This document shows positions 49,883 through 56,750 of a stretch of 64,000 bases of DNA, in pieces. A program made the position numbers and the translations under genes. The notes beneath the pieces are model-generated. The model had not been told where the DNA came from. It searched no databases and saw only the letters and a program-made list of their open reading frames with translations. The stretch is from Nocardioides seonyuensis (lineage in GTDB: Bacteria > Actinomycetota > Actinomycetes > Propionibacteriales > Nocardioidaceae): positions 186,001 through 250,000 of the forward strand of contig NZ_CP038436.1 of the NCBI RefSeq assembly GCF_004683965.1. Reading direction: 5' to 3'. The stretch's first letter is position 1; every line of letters starts with the position of its first letter.

Positions 49883-51135
49883 CAGCTGACACCCAGGGAC
49901 GCGGCAGCCTCCACGCCGGAGCGGCAGCCGTCCTCGTGGAATCCCCAGCCCAGGTGGGCGCCGGCGAAGGCGAGGCGCTCGCCACCCGCCGACCGCAGAC
50001 GCTGCGCGGCAGCCACCGCCTCGGTGGTGAATACGGGGTGGGCGTAGCTCATCTCGGCGACGACCTTGGAGGGGTCGACCAGGCCGGCTCCGTTGAGCGT
50101 GACGACCAGGTCGTCGCCAGCGGGCAGGCCCTGCAGGCGGTTCATCCAGTAGCTCACCGTCACACCACGATCCGCGAGAGGGCCACCGCAGCTGGTGCGG
50201 TGGTTCCAGGACGCCCGCGCGGCCCGACGGGCCGGCAGCAACGACTCGTCCCGGTGGAGGACGGTGTGGTTGACGGAGTAGGTGATGGCGTCGAGGTCCT
50301 GCTTCTCCTGCGCCGTGGCGTCCGCGAGCAGCGCCAGCGCCTGGTCGGCGTGGGTCGCCACGACGACCTGGTCGAAGGTCGACACCTCGCCGCCGGCGGT
50401 CATCACGTCCACCCCGTCGGCGTGCCGCGTCACGGCCACGACCGGGGACGAGCGTCGTACGTCGGGGAGCAGCGCGGCCAGCCGCTCGACGTAGACGCGA
50501 GACCCTCCCACGACGGTCCGCCAGGTCGGCGAGCCCTTCACGCTGAGCATCCCGTGGTGGTCCAGGAACTGGAAGAGGTGGCGCGCGGGGTAGGCCAGCG
50601 CGTCGGCGTCGGCCGAGGACCACACGCAGGAGACGAGGGGTACGGCGAAGTGGTGGACGAAGTGGTCGGAGTAGCCGCCCTCGGCGAGGAACTCGCCCCA
50701 GGTCGTCTCGGCGCCCTCGGTGGCCAGCAGCGCCCGCGCGGCCCGGTGGAAGCGCGGCACCTCGCTGAGGGTGCGAAGGAACCGTGGGTCGGCGGCGCGC
50801 CAGGGCTGGGCGAGGATGCCGCCCGCGCCGCGGCCGCCGGCGTAGGACAGGCCGCACGAGGAGCAGGTGACGCTCATGCTCATCTCGGTCGGCCGGGTCT
50901 CCACCCCGAGCTCGCGGAAGAGCCGGAGCAGGTGGGGGTAGGTGCGTTCGTTGTGGACGATGAACCCGCTGTCGACCGCGAGCAGGCCGCCCGCGCCCGA
51001 GGGGACGTCGTGGGTGTGGGCGTGGCCGCCGAGACGGCCGTCCGCCTCGAAGAGGGTGACGTCGCGGCTGCCCGCCAGGACGTGGGCGGCGGTCAGCCCT
51101 GAGACGCCTGCGCCGATGACGGCCGTGGTGGTCAT
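49879..51135 (-). CDS. FAD-dependent amine oxidase/desaturase-like protein
   Basis: 418 residues. AVIGAGVSGLTAAHVLAGS binds FAD, followed by FEADGRLGGHAHTHDV. The C-terminal FAD segment reads LAFAGAHLGWGFHEDGC. It is related to NAD(P)-binding amine oxidases that act on lipids or carotenoids. GAGGAG stands before the ATG. First gene of the five-gene operon; its upstream region holds the CarH-type operator. No crt genes occur, so a fatty-acid substrate is more likely than a carotenoid. Confidence 0.85.
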   Translation of the reverse strand: MTTTAVIGAGVSGLTAAHVLAGSRDVTLFEADGRLGGHAHTHDVPSGAGGLLAVDSGFIVHNERTYPHLLRLFRELGVETRPTEMSMSVTCSSCGLSYAGGRGAGGILAQPWRAADPRFLRTLSEVPRFHRAARALLATEGAETTWGEFLAEGGYSDHFVHHFAVPLVSCVWSSADADALAYPARHLFQFLDHHGMLSVKGSPTWRTVVGGSRVYVERLAALLPDVRRSSPVVAVTRHADGVDVMTAGGEVSTFDQVVVATHADQALALLADATAQEKQDLDAITYSVNHTVLHRDESLLPARRAARASWNHRTSCGGPLADRGVTVSYWMNRLQGLPAGDDLVVTLNGAGLVDPSKVVAEMSYAHPVFTTEAVAAAQRLRSAGGERLAFAGAHLGWGFHEDGCRSGVEAAASLGVSW

Positions 51136-51191
51136 GCGGACTCCTCGAGTCGTGTGTGTAGAAGTGCTTCGGAGCCGGTCGCCCCTGCGGA

Positions 51192-51221
51192 TTGCCCACC
51201 CGCTTGCCAAGAAGGTATAGT
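51192..51221 (+). promoter_or_regulatory. Promoter of SRPBCC-carH
   Basis: TTGCCC, 18 bases, then TATAGT, about 45 bases before the SRPBCC start. Its -10 shares the TATA core with the opposing promoter, so binding of one polymerase or of a repressor would affect both. Confidence 0.5.
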
Positions 51222-51241
51222 CTCTGCACAAGGTTTGTCAA
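51214..51241 (-). promoter_or_regulatory. Promoter of the light-response operon
   Basis: On the minus strand TTGACA, 16 bases, TATACC. The -35 is a perfect consensus and lies inside the middle 11-bp repeat. Transcription would begin near 51207, leaving a leader of about 70 bases with GAGGAG before the ATG. Confidence 0.65.
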
Positions 51242-51253
51242 AGGTTTGTCCAA
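51221..51253 (-). promoter_or_regulatory. CarH-type operator: three contiguous 11-bp direct repeats
   Basis: The minus strand reads TTGGACAAACC, TTTGACAAACC, TTGTGCAGAGA without gaps. Each is 11 bp. The first two fit nTnnACAn exactly, the third with one change. CarH of Thermus is known to bind three such tandem repeats as a tetramer in the dark with B12. The middle repeat includes the TTGACA of the operon promoter, so bound repressor would block it. Confidence 0.65.
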
Positions 51254-51266
51254 CAAGGAGACTGCC

Positions 51267-51704
51267 GTGGAGATCCGACGCACGATGACTGTCAGCCGTC
51301 CGCACGACGAGGTCTTCGCCTACCTCCAGGACTTCACGACGACGACCGAGTGGGACCCGGGCACGGTCTCCACCACGCTGGTGTCCGGCGACGGCGGCGT
51401 CGGTACGCGCTACCACAACGTGTCGAAGTTCCTGGGTCGCGAGACCGAGCTCACCTACGTGGTCGAGGAGGTCCAGGCGCCACGCACCCTGCGGCTGAGG
51501 GGCGAGAACAAGACGGTCGTCGCCCATGACACGATGACCCTGATGCCGACCGCTTCAGGAGGGACCGAGCTGACCTACCACGCACGGTTCGACTTCAAGG
51601 GTCTTGCTCGCCTGGTCGCGCCACTCATGGCTCCCGCCTTCAAGCGACTCGGGGACGAGGCCGAGCAGCGGCTGCTCGACGTCCTCGGCGACGCAGGTCG
51701 CTGA
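51267..51704 (+). CDS. SRPBCC-family (polyketide cyclase-like) protein
   Basis: 145 residues from GTG, with AAGGAG seven bases before it. MTVSRPHDEVFAYLQDFTTT is the START/SRPBCC N-terminus, followed by strands and a C-terminal helix (VAPLMAPAFKRLGDEAEQRL). These proteins have a hydrophobic pocket for lipids or polyketides. It is followed nine bases later by the CarH-like gene, so they share one transcript. A lipid-binding role linked to the divergent operon is a reasonable inference. Confidence 0.82.
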   Translation: MEIRRTMTVSRPHDEVFAYLQDFTTTTEWDPGTVSTTLVSGDGGVGTRYHNVSKFLGRETELTYVVEEVQAPRTLRLRGENKTVVAHDTMTLMPTASGGTELTYHARFDFKGLARLVAPLMAPAFKRLGDEAEQRLLDVLGDAGR

Positions 51705-51713
51705 CCGCGAACG

Positions 51714-52598
51714 ATGTACACCATCAAGCGTGCCGCCGAGCAGGTCGGCGTGAGCGTCTCGACGTTGAGGTCCTGGGAGCGTCGCTACGGGATCGGGTCG
51801 CCGCAACGGACCGACTCCGGCTACCGGCTCTACGACGAGCACGCCGTGCGCGAGCTCAGCATCATGCAGGCCCTGATCACAGAGGGATGGTCGGTGCGAG
51901 CCGCGGCGGAGGAGGCCCTCCGTCGTGCGGCGGCTCCCGTCGAGAGAGTGCCGCGCCCCTCCGACCAGTCGCTCGTGGCGATGGCGGAGTCCTACGACGT
52001 GGCCAGCCTGACTGCCCTCCTCGACGAGAGGTTCAGCACGGCTTCGTTCGAGTCCGCGGTCGACGGGTGGCTGATGCCCTCGTTGCAGGACCTCGGCAGC
52101 GCCTGGGAGGCGGGCCGGGTGAGCGTGGCCGGGGAGCACCTCGTCTCCTACAGCATTGCTCGTCGGCTGTCCGCGTCCTACGACGCCGCGGGGGGCAACG
52201 TCCTCGGTGCCTCCACACCCAACGTCGTGGTGGGTCTGCCCCCCGGATCACGGCACGAGCTCGGCCTCCTGTCGTTCGCGACTGCTGCGCGCCGACTCGG
52301 CCTGGCCACGACCTATCTCGGCGCCGACGTCCCCGTGAGTGCGTGGCAGGCAGCCGTGGCCGCGCGGCCGGTCGCCTGCGCGGTGCTGGCCCTGTCGGAC
52401 GACGCCGATGTCGACGCGCTCTACCAGGTTGTCTCCGCGATCTCGGCGGCACGACCCGGCACGATCGTGGCCGTGGGTGGCAGCGCCCAGGACTCGGCCC
52501 CGCCCGAGTGCCTGCGCCTCGGCCATCAGGTGGGACCGGCTGCTGTCCTGCTCGCCGAACGTCTGGGGAGCCTGGCAGCCAAGCGGGCCGCGACGTAG
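51714..52598 (+). CDS. CarH/LitR-like B12-dependent light-sensing MerR regulator
   Basis: 294 residues. The MerR helix-turn-helix is at 1-70 (YTIKRAAEQVGVSVSTLRSW; SGYRLYDEHAVREL). A four-helix cobalamin cap spans about 85-160 and contains W131, nine residues, E141-H142, the W-x9-EH signature of CarH photoreceptors, at the same numbers as in Thermus CarH. The B12-binding domain has SRHELG with His181 as likely lower axial ligand, and YLGADVPVSAW. In the dark with adenosylcobalamin CarH tetramers repress; light breaks the Co-C bond and frees the promoter. The operator lies in front of its own transcript, so autoregulation is expected. Confidence 0.9.
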   Translation: MYTIKRAAEQVGVSVSTLRSWERRYGIGSPQRTDSGYRLYDEHAVRELSIMQALITEGWSVRAAAEEALRRAAAPVERVPRPSDQSLVAMAESYDVASLTALLDERFSTASFESAVDGWLMPSLQDLGSAWEAGRVSVAGEHLVSYSIARRLSASYDAAGGNVLGASTPNVVVGLPPGSRHELGLLSFATAARRLGLATTYLGADVPVSAWQAAVAARPVACAVLALSDDADVDALYQVVSAISAARPGTIVAVGGSAQDSAPPECLRLGHQVGPAAVLLAERLGSLAAKRAAT

Positions 52599-53236
52599 GC
52601 CGGTTCGCGCATCGCCGAGACCAGCGGGTACTGCTCGGTCCCGGCCAGGGCGTGGGTGACCGGGTCGTAGCGCTCGGTCGTGTCGACCTCGGACCACTCT
52701 GCGTCGATGCGGCCTACCGCGTGCCAGGAGCCGGTGCCTCGCGCGACCTCGAGGTCGTACGACGCCGGCGGGACCTCACCGCCTGCTCCGCTCCCCGGGA
52801 CCAGACGGAACGTCAGGGGACCACCTGCGGCTCGGACGGGCAGCAAGGTCGTCAGCACGCCGTACACCCGAGGCGGCCGCAGCGTGAGCAGGTAGCGCGA
52901 CCACGCGTGCTCGCCCGTGCTGGCGAACAGCAGGTCGGCATCGCCCTGCACGCCGAGGCCCGGCAGGCGGAGGGCGAGGCCCTCGATGTCGGGCCAGCTC
53001 GTGGGGAGACCCATCGCACGCGACCACCGCAGCTCGCACGGATGGTCCCCGACGCCCGCGAGCACCGGAGGGCCGAGGGTGGGGTCGGGCCTGGTGATCT
53101 GCAGGGTGCCGGCGCCCAGCCGCCCCTGGGGGTGCAGCGCCTTGTCGCGGCGCAGGGCTCCAGTCACCCCGGCGGCTGCCGCCAGTGCGGCGCCGGGCAG
53201 CGCGCCCGCTGCGCGCGAGAGAGGGTGCGCAGCCAT
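52526..53236 (-). CDS. Uncharacterised protein, catalase-fold-like
   Basis: 236 residues. An N-terminal Ala-rich stretch (SRAAGALPGAALAAAAG) might be a membrane or export segment. The middle, RWSRAMGLPTSWPDIEGLAL, recalls small actinobacterial proteins weakly related to catalases, some annotated as phosphodiesterases. No heme tyrosine or other active site can be confirmed. Its 3' end overlaps the CarH-like gene by 73 bases in the opposite direction. It follows the alcohol dehydrogenase gene by one base, so the two are coupled. Confidence 0.65.
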   Translation of the reverse strand: MAAHPLSRAAGALPGAALAAAAGVTGALRRDKALHPQGRLGAGTLQITRPDPTLGPPVLAGVGDHPCELRWSRAMGLPTSWPDIEGLALRLPGLGVQGDADLLFASTGEHAWSRYLLTLRPPRVYGVLTTLLPVRAAGGPLTFRLVPGSGAGGEVPPASYDLEVARGTGSWHAVGRIDAEWSEVDTTERYDPVTHALAGTEQYPLVSAMREPAYVAARLAARLPRRSASRTAAGPT

Positions 53237-53237
53237 G

Positions 53238-54422
53238 TCAGGGCTCGAGGACGACCTTGATGCAGCCGTCCTCCTTCTTCTGGAACAGCTCGTACATCCG
53301 CGGCGCCTCCGAGAGCGGAACCCTGTGGGTGGTCAGGTCCTGGGTGCCGAGGGGGTCGGCCTCGTCCTGGACGTGGGGCATCAGCTCGTCGATCCATCTC
53401 TTGACGTGGCACTGGCCCATCCGGACCTGGATGCCGCGGTCGAACATCTCCATCAGCGGCAGCGGATCGACCTCGCCTCCGTAGACCCCGCTGATCGAGA
53501 CCGTGCCGCCCCGCCGCACTCCCTTGAGCGCCGCGCGGAGCACCGACAGGCGATCGATGGCCATCTTGTCGGTCAACGGCCTGGCGACGGCGTCAGGGAG
53601 CAGCCCGACCGCGCTCTGGGCGACCTTTGCGACCGGCGAGCCGTGCGCCTCCATCCCGACGGCGTCGACCACGCCCTCCGGTCCGCGACCGCTCGTCATC
53701 TCGATGAGGGCCTCGGCGACGTCACCCACGTCGGCCGGGTCGAGGACCTCGGCGCCGTACTTGGCTGCCAGAGCCCGCCTCTCGGGGACGGGGTCGACGC
53801 CGATGACACGCTCCACGTCCATGGCGCGGGCACAGCGCACCGCGAGCTGTCCGACGGGTCCGAGACCGAGGACCGCGAGTGTGCCGCCGGGCTCGACGTC
53901 GGCGTACTCCACGGCCTGCCACGCGGTCGGAAGGATGTCGGAGAGGAAGAGCCAGCGCTCGTCGGGGTGCTCCTCGGGCACCTTGATCGGGCCGAAGTGC
54001 GCCTGGGGGACGCGGAGGTACTCCGCCTGGCCGCCGGGGACGGCTCCGTAGAGGGAGGTGTAGCCGAACAGGCGCGCACCCTTGCCCAGCTCGCGCACCT
54101 GCGTGGTCTCGCACTGCGCGAAGAGTCCGCGGTCGCACATGAAGCAGGAGCCGCAGGAGATGTTGAACGGCACCACCACGCGGTCACCCGGCTGGAGGTT
54201 CTCGACGCCGCTGCCCACCTCCTCGACGATGCCCATGGTCTCGTGCCCGAGGATGTCGCCCGGGGTGAGGAAGGGTCCGAGCACTTCATAGAGGTGGAGG
54301 TCCGAACCACAGATCGCGGTCGAGGTGACCTTGATGATCGCGTCGGTCGGCTCCTCGATCCGTGGATCGGGCACTTCCTCCACTCGGACGTCGCGCTTGC
54401 CGTGCCAGGTCAGTGCCTTCAT
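53238..54422 (-). CDS. Zinc-dependent alcohol dehydrogenase (formaldehyde dehydrogenase-like)
   Basis: 394 residues of the medium-chain family. Catalytic zinc ligands are Cys of TAICGSDLHLYE and the GHE motif (ILGHETMGIVEEVG). Structural zinc cysteines occur in CGSCFMCDRGLFAQCE. The NAD-binding site is VLGLGPVGQLAVRCAR. The insertion and QLAVRCA pattern match the glutathione-independent formaldehyde dehydrogenase group. MKALTWHGK was taken as start; a GTG six codons upstream is open. The substrate is not known. Confidence 0.85.
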   Translation of the reverse strand: MKALTWHGKRDVRVEEVPDPRIEEPTDAIIKVTSTAICGSDLHLYEVLGPFLTPGDILGHETMGIVEEVGSGVENLQPGDRVVVPFNISCGSCFMCDRGLFAQCETTQVRELGKGARLFGYTSLYGAVPGGQAEYLRVPQAHFGPIKVPEEHPDERWLFLSDILPTAWQAVEYADVEPGGTLAVLGLGPVGQLAVRCARAMDVERVIGVDPVPERRALAAKYGAEVLDPADVGDVAEALIEMTSGRGPEGVVDAVGMEAHGSPVAKVAQSAVGLLPDAVARPLTDKMAIDRLSVLRAALKGVRRGGTVSISGVYGGEVDPLPLMEMFDRGIQVRMGQCHVKRWIDELMPHVQDEADPLGTQDLTTHRVPLSEAPRMYELFQKKEDGCIKVVLEP

Positions 54423-54473
54423 GGGGAGCGCGGTACCCACCCGGCAGCCATGAATACGAGCGGTCGTCCGGGG

Positions 54474-55139
54474 TCAGCGAAGGTTGCAGAAGGCCTCGAC
54501 CTTGTCCGCCGGTCCGGACACCACAACCTGGTCGCCTTCACGGATGACGCTCTCGGGTGTGGCGTACGCGAAGGTCTGACCGAGACGTTTCACTGCGACG
54601 ACGGTGATCCCGAACTCCTGGCGGACGCCGTATCCCTGGAGGCTGCGGCCGTGCAGGGCCCGCGGAGCCGGCGACTTGGCGAAGGCGTAGCCCTCGTCGA
54701 ACTCGATGTAGTCGAGGATCTCCTCGCCGCGCACGAGGTGCGCGACCCGCTTGCCCATGTCGTGCTCGGGGCGGACGACGTGGTGGACGCCGAGCTTTTC
54801 GAGGATCTTGGCGTGGGACGCGCTGATCGCCTTGGCCCAGACGTTCTGGACGCCGAGCTCGAGAGCGATCGATGCGGACAGGATGCTGACCTCGAGGTTG
54901 GTGCCCACGCCGATCACTGCCCGGGAGAACTCTCCGACCGAGAGCTGGCGCATCGCGTCCTCGTTGGTGGAGTCGGCCTCGACCACATGGGTGAGCCTGC
55001 CAGCGAGGGCGGCGACGATCTTGGGGTCGCCATCGATGCCGAGGACCTCCTCACCCTGCGCGACGAGTTCCAGTGCGAGGGAGCGCCCGAAGCGGCCCAG
55101 GCCGATCACGACGACTCCGTTCGTGCGGTGCTTACCCAA
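54474..55139 (-). CDS. trkA: Potassium uptake regulatory subunit TrkA/KtrA
   Basis: 221 residues. The RCK-N Rossmann domain begins GVVVIGLGRFGRSLALELVA with IDGDP following. The RCK-C domain is at about 135-221 (HGRSLQGYGVRQEFGITVVA). It binds NAD(H) or ATP and gates the TrkH/KtrB channel encoded directly upstream, whose stop it overlaps by eight bases. A single RCK unit is the KtrA-like form. Confidence 0.92.
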   Translation of the reverse strand: MGKHRTNGVVVIGLGRFGRSLALELVAQGEEVLGIDGDPKIVAALAGRLTHVVEADSTNEDAMRQLSVGEFSRAVIGVGTNLEVSILSASIALELGVQNVWAKAISASHAKILEKLGVHHVVRPEHDMGKRVAHLVRGEEILDYIEFDEGYAFAKSPAPRALHGRSLQGYGVRQEFGITVVAVKRLGQTFAYATPESVIREGDQVVVSGPADKVEAFCNLR

Positions 55140-56502
55140 TGAGGGGCCGTCCTTCCGGGAGTCGGTAGAGCCTGCCGCGCTCTCGCAGCGCGAGGGCGGA
55201 GACGAGAGTGATCGGACCGAGGCGACCGAGGAACATCAGACCGATGAGGATGAGCTGCCCGGCAGCTGGAAGGTCGTCGGTGATGCCGGCGGAGAGTCCC
55301 ACGGTGGCGAACGCCGACACGGCCTCGAAGAGGACGAGGTCGAGGGCGTGGTCGGTCATCTCGACGAGAGCGAGAGTCGCCGTCATGACGGCACCCACAC
55401 CGAGCAGCGCGACGGTGAGTGCCTGACGGATGGCCCGGTCATCGATGCGTCGTCCGTGCACCTCGACGTCGCGCTCGCCACGCGCTTCGGCCCAGATCAC
55501 CCAGAACAACAGCACGAAGGTCGTGATCTTGATGCCACCAGCGGTCCCGGCCGAGCCGCCGCCGATGAACATCAGCGCACTGGTGCCGAGCAGGGTGCCG
55601 TCGCGTGCCTGGGCGTAGTCGATGGCGTTGAATCCGGCGGTGCGGGGCATGACGGAGTGAAAGAAGCCGGCGAGTATGCGACCCGGGGTGTCCAGCGAGC
55701 CCAGGGTGCCGGGGTTGCCCCACTCGTTCGCAGTGACGAACACGGTGCCGACGACGAGCAGCACGACCGTCGTGGACACCGTCATCGTGGTGTGCAGGCT
55801 CCAGGCCCGCCACACGGCCCCGTGGCGGATGAGCTCGAGCCATACCGGGAACCCGAGGCCACCGGCGATCACCGCGAGCGCGATGGGCAGGCACACCCAC
55901 GGGTCATCGACGAAACCGATCAGGCTGTCGCTGTAGAGCGCGAAGCCGGCGTTGTTGAACGCCGACACCGCGTGGAACACGCCCAGGTAGGCCGCCCGCC
56001 CCCAGCCCTCGTCGTACGCCAGGGCGAATCGGAACGTGAGCAACGTGGCGGTGAGGAGCTCGATGACAACGGTGATCACCAGGACCCCGCGGATCACGGT
56101 GCGGACCTCGCCGATGCCGATCGCCTTCGTCTCGACCGCTGCGGTCATCCGCGAGCGCAGACCGAGCCGGCGCCACACCAGCATCGCAAGCAACGAGGCC
56201 AGCGTCATGATCCCGAATCCACCGACCTGGATCAGGGCCAGGATGAGCACCTCGCCGAAAGTCGACCAGTAGACCGGCGTGTCCACGGTGACGAGGCCGG
56301 TCACGCACACGGCACTGGTGGCATGGAAGAGGGCGGTGAGGAAGCCCGTACCGCCGGGCCCGCTACGGGCAAGAGGGAGCATCAGCAACAGCGTGCCGGC
56401 CAGGATCGCGACGAGGAAACCCGCAACCACGAGCTGCGCCGGATGACGCAGCCAGGCACGTCTGGCCCTGCCCTCAGCGAGGACGTCGCGGCGGGCCCTC
56501 AT
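55132..56502 (-). CDS. Potassium channel subunit TrkH/KtrB
   Basis: 456 residues with about eight to ten membrane helices and four M1-P-M2 repeats. Selectivity-loop segments include SAVCVTGLVTVDT, SAFNNAGFALYSD, PRTAGFNAIDY and SAFATVGLSAGIT, each with the central Gly. It moves K+ (possibly with Na+) across the membrane. The ATG of MRARRDVL overlaps the stop of the 44-residue peptide gene. Confidence 0.93.
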   Translation of the reverse strand: MRARRDVLAEGRARRAWLRHPAQLVVAGFLVAILAGTLLLMLPLARSGPGGTGFLTALFHATSAVCVTGLVTVDTPVYWSTFGEVLILALIQVGGFGIMTLASLLAMLVWRRLGLRSRMTAAVETKAIGIGEVRTVIRGVLVITVVIELLTATLLTFRFALAYDEGWGRAAYLGVFHAVSAFNNAGFALYSDSLIGFVDDPWVCLPIALAVIAGGLGFPVWLELIRHGAVWRAWSLHTTMTVSTTVVLLVVGTVFVTANEWGNPGTLGSLDTPGRILAGFFHSVMPRTAGFNAIDYAQARDGTLLGTSALMFIGGGSAGTAGGIKITTFVLLFWVIWAEARGERDVEVHGRRIDDRAIRQALTVALLGVGAVMTATLALVEMTDHALDLVLFEAVSAFATVGLSAGITDDLPAAGQLILIGLMFLGRLGPITLVSALALRERGRLYRLPEGRPLIG

Positions 56503-56633
56503 CTGTGGTTGCTCCTCTTGCGGCGCCACCAGAGCGGTGTCTCACCCACCCAGCCAGCCATGAGCCACGCCGCGCCGAACGTGAGGATGCAGAAGACCAG
56601 CAGCGCGCCGATGACAATGAGAACCTCGGTCAT
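56499..56633 (-). CDS. Small membrane peptide upstream of trkH (44 aa)
   Basis: MTEVLIVIGALLVFCILTFG starts one hydrophobic helix, followed by AAWLMAGWVGETPLWWRRKR. It is too small for most gene callers. Its stop overlaps the trkH start in ATGA, so the two are coupled and probably the product helps the channel, as KdpF does in the Kdp pump. No homologue is recognised. GAAGGGAGC before the ATG may be a ribosome site. Confidence 0.65.
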   Translation of the reverse strand: MTEVLIVIGALLVFCILTFGAAWLMAGWVGETPLWWRRKRSNHR

Positions 56634-56729
56634 CGACGCTCCCTTCTGGTGTCCCCACGTGGCTCCGCAGCCGGGATGGACCCGGGGCGCGCCTCCATTC
56701 AAGGTGGCGCGATCGTGCACTGTGCCGGT

Positions 56730-56746
56730 CCTAACGAACTCCTAAC
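56730..56746. promoter_or_regulatory. Candidate KdpE-type direct repeat
   Basis: CCTAAC-n5-CCTAAC: two identical half-sites 11 bp apart, ending five bases before the kinase start. OmpR-class response regulators typically bind tandem half-sites with this spacing. It lies between the divergent Trk and kinase genes and could serve either. Confidence 0.45.
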
Positions 56747-56750
56747 ACCG

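Noticed and set aside
45749..52598. Carotenoid gene cluster controlled by CarH
   Set aside because: No phytoene synthase, desaturase set or cyclase is recognisable; the flavin enzyme is closer to the amine oxidase that travels with DUF1365 and Cfa-like genes.
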